Positions 47,144-57,204 of a stretch of 64,000 nucleotides of DNA are shown piece after piece. The stretch spans positions 2,356,001-2,420,000 of the forward strand of contig NC_083876.1 of NCBI RefSeq assembly GCF_032452875.1, written 5' to 3'. A model generated the notes under the pieces. The model worked only from the letters and a program-made list of their open reading frames with translations, ran no database searches and was not told where the DNA came from. This DNA is from Bos javanicus (Eukaryota > Chordata > Mammalia > Artiodactyla > Bovidae). The translations under genes were made by a program, and so were the position numbers. Positions within the stretch are counted from its first letter, which is position 1. Each line of letters begins with the position of its first letter.

Positions 47144-48179
47144 TTATTTAGCAGGTCACCTCAGGAAGTAAGAAAGAGGAAGTTTGGGGGCAAAGTGCAT
47201 AATGAGATGAGAGAATGATTCAAAGTCAGCAGAAGCAGCCCTAGTGTTGGGGACATGACTGTACATTAAACTTTTAAGAAGTGAATGATGTATATCCAGA
47301 ATTATTTACCAGAAAAGTAGGTGGTTACACTATCTATAAACTGTCTTCCATTCCTTGTTCTTTGAAGGGTGCCTTCAGGACACTGACTTACTGTGTTTGC
47401 ATGTGGGCTAAGCTGGCTTCATGGTGTAGGAAAAGGTCCTGGATTTGGAGCAGAAACTCAGCATCTCTTAACTTAGACAACCATCTCATGAGGTTAGCTG
47501 AGATCACTCCATATGGCTTACTTCAAAAGCTGCTGAAGGTGGAGGCTGGCTGAGATGCCATGACCTGGGTGTCCAGAGGAAATAGCTATGCTTACATTCC
47601 AGAAATACAGCTGCATGGCCTTCCTTTCTTTATGTGTACTTTGGTCTTTGCTGTTCAGTTGACTGCAGTCCCTACAAGAAGCTGGCCTTGTAACTTCTTT
47701 CCATTCCCAACACTTTCCACTGTTTACAATGAGATATTGGTAGCATTATAAAGTTATCACCTTGAAACATGGTTATAGGTTCTTCAAACTGGCTTAACTA
47801 GAAATCCCTGTACTTTCATGAACAAACCTGAAGCCCTTACAAAGTATAGAGTTTTCTGGTCAAGCCATTTTGAAGAAACCTATAACCCATGTTATAGGTG
47901 AAAACATTATAATACTCTCAATCTCCCATTGCACTCTGATGAAGACCAGATTATATAGAATTTCTCTAAGCTGAATTACTCTGCAAAATATCAGATGAAC
48001 ACATTTATGAAACATAAAAATTGCTGCCCTGGAAAACTAAATATAAGTGAATAATGAACTATAAATATCTGAAAATTAATGTGCTTTTAATAGGCAGTAT
48101 ACAATATCAACCATTATTTTAGCATGTTATTTTGTAAGATATAAAATATTAACTGTTTTATGATTGCTTTTTATTACAT
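47144..48179. other. Unassigned stretch
   Basis: About 1 kb without a confident repeat call. 47440-47530 has a faint resemblance to a MIR core, too weak to call. Open frames at 47281-47553 and 47560-47751 show no domain. Confidence 0.4.
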
Positions 48180-48316
48180 GCTGCTGCTGCTGCTGCTAAG
48201 TCGCTTCAGTCGTGTCTGACTCTGTGCGACCCCATAGACGGCAGCCCACCAGGCTCCCCCGTCCCTGGGATTCTCCAGGCAAGAACACTGGAGTGGGTTG
48301 CCATTTCCTTCTCCAA
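48180..48316 (-). mobile_element. BOV-A2 (one monomer), antisense
   Basis: (GCT)n start, AAGTCGCTTCAGTCGTGTCTGACTCTGTGCGACCCC, then ATTCTCCAGGCAAGAACACTGGAGTGGGTTGCCATTTCCTTCTCCAAT. This is the second monomer of BOV-A2 in reverse. Very low divergence. Confidence 0.93.
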
Positions 48317-48869
48317 TATATTTCATAAAGACCAACAATAATAAGGTCACTGAGCTTAATATTCTATTGGTACACTTGCAGAAAGTTTTACTAGGGGTTA
48401 ATGATAATACAAAAGAATTATATTTTTCATTTTATGTCACTTTAAGACTTATTACGTAGAACTGCTTAATTTGTAATATTAAATCAAATTATATCACCCA
48501 TGAATTTAGAATTGTTTTTGTGTACTTGCATATGCACACATTTAATTCAAAATGAGTCAGGTTTGTAGGGTTTTCTCTTTCTTGGAATGTTTTTCCACAG
48601 TATCAATAAATCAACATTATAAAAGTAAGACTTTATTTCCTATTGATTACTGATATTTTAAAAGTTTTAAAATTTATTTATTATAGTTTATTTACAATAA
48701 AATGTAAAAAAATCTATTTTAATGGTATTATGGGGAGAAAATACTTAACATAAATCTATAATAACCAAAGTCATGTGCATTATTATGAAAAAATTGAAAC
48801 TAAAATTAAGCAATCAAATTACTTGAAGTGTGAAATATTCTTTCATTTTAAAAATCTTTGAAAGCCTTT
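48317..48869. other. Unassigned AT-rich stretch
   Basis: No recognised repeat or gene. Confidence 0.4.
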
Positions 48870-50700
48870 AATGTCCTAGCACTTTTCTAGCACTCAGATA
48901 CAACAAGGAGCAAAAAGTTGATAATACTCTTCCTTAAACAGATTCAATCTCTTGAAGACAATATAAAGTAAGACAATATAAAGTAGATTATCAGCTAAGT
49001 GATATAAAGACAAGAAGGCTTCAAAGGTGGCACTAGTGGTAAAGAGCCCGGCTGCCAATACAGGAGACATAAGAGATGTAGATACTATCCTTGGGTCTGG
49101 AATTTATCCTGGAGGAGGGCATGGCAACCTACTCCAGTATTCTTGCCTGGCAAATCACATGGACAAGAGGAGCCTAGGGGCTGTAGTCTACAAGGCCACA
49201 TGGAGTTGGATATGACTGAAGCAACTTAGCATACCTTCACACAGACAAGATAGTAATAATTACTGTGATGGAAAAAAAAAAAAACAGGTGGGTAGAGTGT
49301 CATATTATTTTATCTAATGTGGACAAGTGTCTAGAGAGACTCACACTGGGGACACAATGAAATTACTGAGAAAAATGCTCAAATATCATGGAGTCATTCA
49401 TTACCAGATGGAACAGTAGGAGGTCAATTTAGGTGGGGACCAAGAGGATGAAGCAGAAACTGGGTTGAAAAGGTGACCAGGAACTACATAGGATATACTA
49501 GGACAAAGTGAGGATTGTGTGTTATATTCAAACCATTATGTAAAACCATGGATTTTGAATTGGGAGTAAAAGGATCCATTTCATATTTTAAAATGACCAC
49601 TCTGGGTATTTAAAGGGGTATACATTTTAGTATGACAAAAATGGAAGTTGGAAATAAGGTGTTATAGTTTAGGCAAAAAGTGATGATGGCCTAGATTAGG
49701 GTGATTGCAATGCTGGTTGTGAGAAGTGGTTAAATTTAAGTTTATTTTGAAGGTACAGTCAACAGGATATGCTGATGGATTTCATGGGATGTATAAACAA
49801 AGAGTGAAGAATAACTCTATAATTGAAAAATTGAACTATGACACCATCCTCTGAGACAAAAACACAGGGTGAAGAAGGGCTGGGCTGACTCCTCAGTTCT
49901 GAGAGATCCTTTAGAGGTATCAGATGGAAATATGAGAAGAAAAATTGAGTGATTATTTAAGTATATGTGTTTAGAGTACAGGGGAGAGTCCAAAACTCAG
50001 GAAAACAGGTTTGTTAATCATCAATATTTGAATGATATTTAAATAGAAAGCTGGGTGGAATCTCTTATATGATTGTATTTAGAGGAGGGAGATAAAGAGT
50101 AAATTCCCAATCAGGGACAGGGTTCATCAAAGGAGACAAAAATCAGTGAAGAAATTGTTTGTAGAAACATGGAATCTAAGGTCTATAAATGGTTTAAGTG
50201 GAAGGAATGTATAAAATGCTACTGAAAGTATGACAAAGACAAGGAAGGAGAATTTGTCTTTGAATTTGTTGACGTGTGCAAGTTGGTCACCTCCGATGTG
50301 AAGAGCTTCATTTTACTCTTGGTATTAAAAGCAAGACTGGGAATAAGTTTGAAGAGAATGACAATTAGGAAGTGATATTCAAGATAGACAACAGATTTGA
50401 TAATTCTGTTTAAAACATAGAAATGTGTAGTTTAATAGAAGTATAAAAAGGGAGAGATTCAAAAATGAAATGAGAAAAAGGTAAATATTAATATTTATAT
50501 GATGGTAGTAGTTACATAATATGAAAAAAAGATTTTACATTACAGAAAATAATTGCAGGATGAATATCTTTAATGATAGGCAATAGTGGACAGAAGCAAT
50601 TTACCAGTAGAAGGGATAACCACCAACAGGAGCATGGAAATCCAAATATAGGAGTGCAGTGTATGAGTATAGATCTCTGTAGGATGCTAGCTGTTAGTAG
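48870..50700 (-). repeat. Long, decayed L2 LINE, antisense, split by a SINE
   Basis: Blocks in reverse-complement L2 order: CTAGCACTCAGATACAACAAGGAGCAAAAAG near 48890, AGTAGGAGGTCAATTTAGG near 49418, TTTCATATTTTAAAATGACCACTCTGGGTATT near 49580, AAGTGATGATGGCCTAGATTAGGGTGATTGCAATGCTGG near 49678, TTATTTTGAAGGTACAGTCAACAGGATATGCTGATGGATTTC near 49742, and GTTTAGAGTACAGGGGAGAGTCC near 49969. It is about 1.6 kb without the SINE, with no coding potential left. Confidence 0.6.
49020..49240 (+). mobile_element. Bov-tA SINE inserted in L2, sense
   Basis: CTTCAAAGGTGGCACTAGTGGTAAAGAGCCCGGCTGCC head, GGAGGAGGGCATGGCAACCTACTCCAGTATTCTTGCC body and GATATGACTGAAGCAACTTAGCA end. Short AGACAAG-type direct repeats flank it. 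Confidence 0.9.
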
Positions 50701-51708
50701 TTTAAAAAAAGAAATTCTCTTTTGATCACTTTACTTTCTTAGGAATAAGAGAGACAAAAACTTAAACTGAAATTTAAGTAAAGGGAATATTGATGGGAAC
50801 TTTAAAACAGAAGAGAAAGAGAAAAAAATAATACACTAGAATGCTGGGAAATTGGATTGATTAGGGAGAAGCAGTATCTGTAAGAAGTAGAGGGCTCTCT
50901 TGAGGGCTATCATCAGGAAGTCAAGGCAAAAGGATCTAGAAAATGAGTGTGAGTGTGTGCATGTGTGTGTGTGTTTACATACATGTGTTTTTTTCTCCTG
51001 TTTTATGCAACCTGTGTGAATGAACAATATATGGGAAGTTGAGATTGACTTCAGGATAGAAGTATTTTGAGGTGACTTTATGGAAGGAGACAGAGTTACA
51101 ATAATGTAAGGCAGTGGTCATAATTGCGAGCCATAGAATTAGGTTGGGGGAAGAGAGAAGTATTCCATGGGAGGAGGAAGCAAAAATGGTGTTTGAAAAT
51201 AGCACTGAGGAGCAAGAACTCTTGGGAGACTTGTGAGTTTCCTACTCACCTCTTCAGCCAATGCCGCATAAACCCCACCTTCATTGTTTTGCTTTTTTTC
51301 CTCCTGCAACTTTTGTCCATTTTTTGCTCTACTTGGCCCTGTGCTAGAGATGCATTCATTGATCTGGTTCTTTCCTCAAAGATCCACTAACAGATGATTA
51401 CTTTGTATTTGAAGTAATTTAAAGCACATTAGAAGAAAAACTTGAATTTAATATATACTTCTTCTAAAACATCTTGGCTGTTTCTTATCATCAGAACTTT
51501 CTACTAATCAGTCCTAAGGTTCTAGTTTACTGAAACCTTGTCAAACAATTTTTCCAGGTGCATCCTGATCCCCACCTCCATTTTATTTACCCTCCTTCCC
51601 AGGAAAACCAGTAAATTGGAAAAGGCCCATCAATAAATGACATTTCAGATTTCTCATACAAGTACCAAACTCATCAGTCAATAGTCAAACATTAGGTGAT
51701 CTCTTTCT
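50701..51708. other. Unassigned stretch
   Basis: A (GT)n run lies near 50950-50974. No transposon or gene recognised with confidence. Confidence 0.4.
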
Positions 51709-51710
51709 AA

Positions 51711-51738
<28 letters not shown>
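51709..51738. repeat. (AT)n microsatellite
   Basis: About 14 AT units. Confidence 0.9.
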
Positions 51739-51739
<1 letters not shown>

Positions 51740-51742
<3 letters not shown>

Positions 51743-52205
51743 CACCTTTCTGTATATCTGAAACTAACACAACATTGTAACTCAGCTATCAGTTCTCTTC
51801 AGTCGCTCAGTCATGTCTGACTTTTTGCAACCCCATGAATCGCAGCACGCCAGGCCTCCCTGTCCATCACCATCTCCCGGAGTTCACTCAAACTCACGTC
51901 CATCGAGTCGGTGATGCCATCCAGCCATCTCATTCTCTGTCATCCCCTTTTCCTCCTGCCCCTAATCCCTCCCAGCATCAGTCTTTTCCAATGAGTCAAC
52001 TCTTTGCATGAGGTGGCCAAAGTACTGGAGTTTCAGCTTTAGCGTCATTCCTTCCAAAGAACACCCAGGACCTTTAGAATGGACTGGTTGGATCTCCTTG
52101 AAGTCCAAGGGACTCTCAAGAGTCTTCTCCAACACCACAGTTCAAAAGCATCAATCCTTCAGTGCTCAGATTTCTTCACATACTCAGCTATACTGCAATA
52201 TAAAA
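51740..52205 (+). mobile_element. Old L1 3' terminus, split by BovB
   Basis: TTCTGTATATCTGAAACTAACACAACATTGTAACTCAGCTAT before and ACTCAGCTATACTGCAATATAAAA after the BovB together read as the standard L1 3' end (…ACATTGTAAATCAACTATACTTCAATAAAA). Confidence 0.65.
51790..52181 (-). mobile_element. BovB 3' end, antisense, with 10-bp TSD
   Basis: Reverse-complement BovB from CAGTTCTCTTCAGTCGCTCAGTCATGTCTGAC to CAGTGCTCAGATTTCTTCACA. The TSD ACTCAGCTAT is at 51780-51789 and 52182-52191. Low divergence. Confidence 0.93.
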
Positions 52206-52219
52206 TATATATGTATCTG

Positions 52220-52431
52220 TGTGTGTGTGTGTGTGTGTGTCCTCAGTCGTATCTGACTCTTTGCAACACTCTGGATTGTAGCCTGCCTGGCTCCTCTGTT
52301 CATGGGGTTTTCTAAGCAAGTCTATTGGAGTGGGTTTCCTTTTCCTCAGGCTATCTTCCCCCAAGGATTGAACCTACATCTCCTGCATTTGTAGGTGGCT
52401 TCTTTACTACTTGGCCACTTGAGAAGCTCCC
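52220..52431 (-). mobile_element. Bov-tA SINE, antisense, with (TG)n tail and 12-bp TSD
   Basis: The SINE body runs from CCTCAGTCGTATCTGACTC near 52241 to GGCCACTTGAGAAGC near 52428. The TSD TATATGTATCTG lies at 52208-52219 and 52432-52443, so the (TG)n at 52220-52240 is inside the insertion and is the SINE 3' tail, not older genomic DNA. Confidence 0.92.
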
Positions 52432-52625
52432 TATATGTATCTGCCAATACATGAATGGCATTTCAATCTTAAACAAAACCAGTGTTTTCAAGGCTTTTCC
52501 TGATTTGTCTGTTTAAATTCAACTGCACAACTCTTAACCTTATCCCATACCCTTATAATTGCTTTACTACATAATTTCCCCTTATGGAAACTAGTGTATC
52601 TGCTCTATACCATGTTAAATTACAG

Positions 52626-52838
52626 TCTTTCCCTGGTGGCTCAGATGGTAAAGAATCCATCTGCAATGCAGGAGACCTGTGTTTGATCCCTGGGTTGGGG
52701 ATGTTCCCTGGAGGAGGGCATAGCAACCCACTCCAATATTCTTGCCTGGAGAATCTCCATGGACAGAGGAGCTGGCAGGCTACAGTCCAAGGGGTTGTAA
52801 GGAGTCAGACACAACTGAGTGACTAAGCACAACATATT
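52626..52838 (+). mobile_element. Bov-tA SINE, sense
   Basis: TTTCCCTGGTGGCTCAGATGGTAAAGAATCC head, GGAGGAGGGCATAGCAACCCACTCC body and CAGACACAACTGAGTGAC end. Confidence 0.93.
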
Positions 52839-52842
52839 TGAT

Positions 52843-52843
52843 A

Positions 52844-52892
<49 letters not shown>
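52843..52892. repeat. (TG)n-(TA)n microsatellite at SINE tail
   Basis: About 9 TG units followed by about 16 TA units directly after the SINE 3' end. Confidence 0.93.
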
Positions 52893-52897
<5 letters not shown>

Positions 52898-52963
52898 CTC
52901 TTTCAAATATATTTATAATATATAAATATAATTTCATATATAATATAAATTAATTATATATGT

Positions 52964-52967
<4 letters not shown>

Positions 52968-53004
<37 letters not shown>
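52968..53004. repeat. (AT)n microsatellite at SINE tail
   Basis: About 18 AT units directly at the 3' end of the antisense SINE at 53005. Confidence 0.93.
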
Positions 53005-53008
<4 letters not shown>

Positions 53009-53187
53009 GTCACTCAGTTGTATCCAACTCTTTGCAACTCCATGGACTATAGAGTCCATGGAATTCTCCAGGCCAGAATAATGGAGTGGGTAGCCATTCC
53101 CTTCTCCAGAGGATCTTCCCAACCCAGGGATCAGACCTGGGTCTCCTGAATTGCAGGCAGATCCTTTACCATCTGAGCTTCCAGGGT
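53005..53187 (-). mobile_element. Bov-tA SINE, antisense
   Basis: GAAAGTCACTCAGTTGTATCC start, CATTCCCTTCTCCAGAGGATCTTCCC middle, CCATCTGAGCTTCCAGGG end. Confidence 0.92.
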
Positions 53188-53429
53188 TTATGTGAGCATT
53201 GTTCCAAAAAAGCTTGAGACCCCATGATAACTGAAAATACAAAGTATTTCAGATCCCAATGGATCAATGATAAGTTGAAGTTTTCTCGTTAAAAATAAAA
53301 AGGGGACATAATTTGATTCATCAATGATTAATAAAATGATATTTCATTCAGTGATACACTTTACTATTTATATTTTATTGGATGTTCATCATTTATGAAT
53401 ATTTATTGAACATATATGAGGTGTGGACA

Positions 53430-54010
53430 TTTCTCATCACCTCTGCTGGGCAGTGCTAATCTATCTCACTCTAATTTGTCACCTGGACCAAAACTTTCAG
53501 ATATCTTTCTGCTTCTCTTATTGAGACTCTCTAGTTCATTCTCCACGTAGGAATCAACCATTTTAAAAACATATAAATTAAAACAAAACTTTATATTCAG
53601 TCTCACTCTCTCCTCAAACTATTGCTCCATTTCTTATTAAAAAAAATCCTTTAATAAACTGTGTATATTCATCCTAGAAATTTTATCACATTTTCTCTTA
53701 TATCTACCTCAAACAGACTTTTGCACTTTCCACTCCAGCAAAACTGCTTCCTTGACTGTCACCAATGACTCTTGTATTGCTGATGCCAATGGTTAATATG
53801 TAGTCTTTATTTACTTGATGTAATATTTTACAACGTTAATCACTACCTCTGCTTGAAATAATTCACACATCTTTACATGTGAGCCTACCCAGCACCACGG
53901 TTGTGTATCTGGACTCCTGCATGTATGTTTCAATTGGAGACCACCTCATACAGCCTGATACGCACTCAGCTTCTCCACTGGGGTTTCTGACAACACCATC
54001 TTAAATTTTG
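53430..54010 (+). repeat. L2 LINE fragments, sense
   Basis: 53430-53620 resembles the region after the L2 RT (TTTGTCACCTGGACCAAAAC, TTCATTCTCCACGTAGG). 53700-53890 resembles the L2 RT (GACTGTCACCAATGACTCTTGTATTGC, TTTATTTACTTGATGTAATATTTTACAACGTTAATCACTACC, cognate to a VTNDL...LDLSAAFDTVDHSLL protein). The RT part lies after the 3' part, so these are two copies or a rearranged one. Confidence 0.5.
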
Positions 54011-54623
54011 AAAATTCTCGGAACCACAGCCTGCACTGAAATAGGTTGTGAAAAGAGAAATACATAATGAATTAATCCTTTAAATTTTAGGATGAATTTA
54101 AAATATCAGAACAATGTCTTATATTAAATAGATTTGTGAACATGTTCCTTGATCACATTAAGTTCAGTGTGTCACTTCTTATTTTCACACTGTTAGCAGC
54201 AGTAGCAGCTGCACCAACAGCATGGAGATTGGTATCACTAGTTGGATACCCAAGTACAAGTCTCAGTCATTTGGAAGATGAAGGGTAATATGAAATTTAG
54301 AAAATATACTTCAATAGCCAAAATGTAGTGCTTCTTTCTTATGTAATAACAACTGTAGATTGTAGTTTAGTCTTTCTTTTAACTTCAGCTAAGTCTTCTG
54401 TGCTTGTAACAATCGTTACCAAGGTAACAATCTGTTATTCCCCAGGAAAGATGCCTGCATGTGTTTCGTTCAAGTGACAATTTCTGCTTGCTTTTTGTTC
54501 ACTTATTCACTGGAAAGGCTTGAAATGCTTCTAGTTCTTTATCAGTTTTGATTTTTAGTATCATTTGTACTTGTCTAGTTTTGTATTTTTTTCCAATCTT
54601 AAGAATATGAAAAAAAAAAAAAA
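54011..54623. other. Unassigned stretch
   Basis: No recognised repeat or gene. An A-run at 54609-54623 leads into the next SINE. Confidence 0.4.
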
Positions 54624-54828
54624 GTGTTAGTTGCTCAATTGTGTCTGACCCTTTGTGACCCCAAGGTGTGTAGCTCACAAGGCTCTTCTGTCCATTGAAT
54701 TTTCCAGGCAAGAATTCTGGAGTGGGTTTCCATTCCCTTATCCAGCAGATCTTCCCAACCCAGGGATCAAACCCAGGTCTCTCTCATTGCAGGCAGATTA
54801 ATTACTGTCTGAGCCACCAGGGAAGCCC
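54624..54828 (-). mobile_element. Bov-tA SINE, antisense
   Basis: GTTAGTTGCTCAATTGTGTCTGACC start to CTGAGCCACCAGGGAAGCCC end, full length. Confidence 0.94.
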
Positions 54829-54851
54829 GTGAGAGTATAGAATCTAGTGTT

Positions 54852-55102
54852 GTTGCTGCTGCTGCTGCTGCTAAGTCGCTTCAGTCATGTCCGACTCTGT
54901 GCGACCCCATAGATTCTCTAGGCAAGAACACTGGAGTGGGTTGCCATTTCCTTCTCCAATGCATGAAAGTGAAAAATGAAAGAGAAGTTGCTCAGTCGTG
55001 TCCGACTCTTAGCGACCCTATGGACTGCAGCCTACCAGGCTCCTCCATCCATGGGATTTTCCAGGCAAGAGTACTGGAGTGGGGTGCCATTGCCTTCTCC
55101 GA
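54852..55102 (-). mobile_element. BOV-A2 SINE, antisense, with 11-bp TSD
   Basis: (GCT)n, first monomer with an internal deletion near 54912, TGCATGAAAGTGAAAAATGAAAG linker and second monomer to GCCATTGCCTTCTCCG. The TSD AATCTAGTGTT lies at 54841-54851 and 55103-55113. Confidence 0.95.
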
Positions 55103-55113
55103 AATCTAGTGTT

Positions 55114-55594
55114 AGATGCACTTAACCCCCTCCCTCACTTCAGAAAAGGAATACAAAAGTCCCAGTGGTGTAGAATTCAGATATTAACAAATTATGATTT
55201 GAGATTTGAATGCATTCTTGCTGGGCCCATGTAATTAACATTGGTATGCCAAAAAAATACATCTTTTTGTATTTCATAAATGCAATTTTTGAGCAGAAGT
55301 TAGAGGGCTAAGGCTCTTCCTAAGTTCCTTGATTATTTCTGCCTTGTTTTTTTTTTTTTTTTGGATAGAATTTATTCTATTCAAATTGGAATGATTGATA
55401 TTGACATAACTGACTCCAATTCATTTTATTCTTCTGGAACTTTAAATGCAGAAGGGCTCTCTGGTTGATTTCTAGCATATGAGTGTATTTAAAAGAGCTA
55501 ATCTTACTATAGTTTTTAAAGTGACATTTGTGTAATGGATATAACTACTATTTATATTATTAATAGATTGATCATACAGTATTATTTAATGAAC
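55114..55594. other. Unassigned stretch
   Basis: A T-run lies at 55347-55363. No recognised repeat or gene. Confidence 0.4.
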
Positions 55595-55863
55595 TGTAAT
55601 GGCACCCCACTCCAGTACTCTTGCCTGGAGACTCCCATAGACAGAGGAGCCTGGTAGGCTGCAGTCCATGGAGTCGCTAAGAGTCGGACACGACTGAGCA
55701 AGTTCACTTTCACTTTTCACTTTCATGCATTGAAGAAGGAAATGACAACCCACTCCAGTGTTCTTGCCTGGAGAATCCCAGGGAGAGGGGAGCCTGGTGG
55801 GTTGCCATCTATGGGGTAGCACAGAGTTGGACACGACTGAAGCGACTTAGCAGCAGCAGCAGC
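55595..55863 (+). mobile_element. BOV-A2 SINE, sense
   Basis: Two Bov-A monomers joined by CACTTTCACTTTTCACTTTCATGC and ended by (GCA)n. Very low divergence; no clear TSD seen. Confidence 0.94.
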
Positions 55864-56102
55864 AAGCATTTAAAAACACTTAGTTTAACTTCAATTCAAA
55901 AAAGAATAAGAATGTAAAATACATTAATGTATAATTCATATATTTCTTAGTCTTTGGTTTATTTTAGATTAAAAAGCATAATTTTTGATTTTACTAATTT
56001 TTTTTATAAAAGATAAAAAGTCCCTTGACCCCTCTGCCACACTTGCATGGGACAGGTTAGTTCAGGTTTTGCAGAGTAGATATGCGAGTATCAGTCATTT
56101 AC

Positions 56103-56742
56103 AATAAACATGTTTTTTGCTTTTGTTTCCAGTATTCTGGGAGGTGGGTCATAGAGGATCCTGCTATGATGTATGTCAGGGAGTGTTTTGCCTATATTCT
56201 CCTCTAGGAGTTTTATAGTTTCTGGTCTTATGTTCAGATCTTTAATCCATTTTGAGTTTATTTTTGTGTATGGTGTTAGAGAGTGTTCTAGTTTCATTCT
56301 TTTACAAGTGGTTGACCAGTTTTCCCAGCACCACTTGTTAAAGAGATTGTCTTTTCTCCATTGTATAGTCTTGCCTCCTTTGTCAAAGATAAGGTGTCCA
56401 TAGGTGTGTGGGTTTATCTCTGGGCTTTCTATTTTGTTCCATTGATCTATATTTCTGTCTTTGTGCCAGTACCAAACTGTCTTGATAACTGTGGCTTTGT
56501 AGTAGAGCCTTAAGTCAGGCAGGTTGATTCCTCCAGTTCCATTCTTCTTTCTCATAATTGCTTTGGCTATTCGAGGTTTTTGGTATTTCCATACAAATTG
56601 TGAAATTATTTGTTCTAGCTCTGTGAAAAATACCATTAGTAGCTTGATAGGGATTGCATTGAATCTATAGATTGCTTTGGGTAGTATAATCATTTTCAAT
56701 ATATTGATTCTTCCGATCCATGAACGTTGTATATTTCTATAT
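56103..56742 (-). mobile_element. L1 ORF2 internal fragment, antisense
   Basis: Covers only the ORF2 region downstream of RT, from the segment next to AAAGCAAAAA back to ATACAACG/ATGTTCATGG. It has neither the L1 3' UTR nor a poly(A) tail. The minus-strand frame RSWIGRINILKM...FFTELEQIISQFVWKYQKPRIAKAIMRKKNGTGGINLPDLRLYYKAT...DIHHSRILYDPPPRI is open for over 200 codons, so this piece is young. Its right edge abuts the candidate EGF-like exon region. Confidence 0.88.
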
Positions 56743-56774
56743 AGGCAGAGTGGGTTGAAATTCAACTGAACCAC

Positions 56775-56911
56775 CAGGAGCACAGAGGCAGATGTATCTA
56801 CATGTCCTGTTGACACAAATTTCTCCTTCAGGACAAAGTGAGTTTTCACATTTGTTTATATTAAGTTCACAGAATGTTCCATGATAACTAGGTTCATAAT
56901 TACATAAAAAT
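56775..56911 (-). CDS. Candidate EGF-domain exon of a host gene
   Basis: Minus-strand 137-bp stretch. It follows a strong 3' splice site: a T/C-rich tract (TTTTTTCCATTTTCCCC) ending in AG at 56912-56913. A possible GT donor lies at 56773-56774. The frame reads FLCNYEPSYHGTFCELN, the closing half of one EGF module, then INKCENSLCPEGEICVNRTC and RYICLCAPG. The second module has C-x4-C-x5-C-x8-C-x-C, typical EGF spacing up to the fifth cysteine. Start phase is 2 and end phase is 1 if the sites are real. Oddities: Y stands where the first module would have its fifth cysteine, and there is an extra cysteine in the C3-C4 loop. Adjacent EGF modules suggest a large multi-EGF protein. The setting fits a gene with giant repeat-filled introns, such as EYS, but I cannot confirm the identity. 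It may be a decayed exon. Confidence 0.5.
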
Positions 56912-57074
56912 CTAGGGGAAAATGGAAAAAATGTAACAAAAAGCATGCCATTACTTTACATATATATGAATATATACATAATTCGTATATATGTCAGACA
57001 GTTTATGCAAGTGGAAACATTTCTAATTTTATATTTTTTTCCTTTGAAGAAAACAAAATTCACTTTAAAAATTA
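56912..57074. other. Sequence upstream of the candidate exon
   Basis: On the minus strand this is the would-be intron end, with the pyrimidine tract at about 56914-56935. Beyond that it is AT-rich and unassigned. Confidence 0.4.
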
Positions 57075-57204
57075 TTGATTTATTTGGCTGCACCAGGTCT
57101 TAGTTGCAGCATGCAGGGTCTAATTACCCTGCCAGGGATTGAACTTTGGCCCCCTGCATTGGAAGTTTGCAGTCCCAGTTACTGGATCATCATGAAAGCC
57201 CCCC
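57075..57204 (-). mobile_element. CHR-type cetartiodactyl SINE, antisense
   Basis: TTTATTTGGCTGCACCAGGTCTTAGTTGCAGCATGCAGG, CCTGCCAGGGATTGAACTTTGGCCCCCTGCATTGG and CAGTCCCAGTTACTGGATCATCATGAAAGCCCC match the reverse complement of the tRNA-derived CHR SINEs of whales and even-toed ungulates. Shortened internally and diverged. Confidence 0.75.

Noticed and set aside
47281..47751. Open frames of 90 and 63 codons
   Set aside because: No motif, signal or splice evidence; part faintly resembles a MIR core, but too weak to annotate.
52626..52700. tRNA-like sequence at the heads of SINEs
   Set aside because: It is the tRNA-derived 5' part of Bov-tA, present in all such copies, not a functional tRNA gene.
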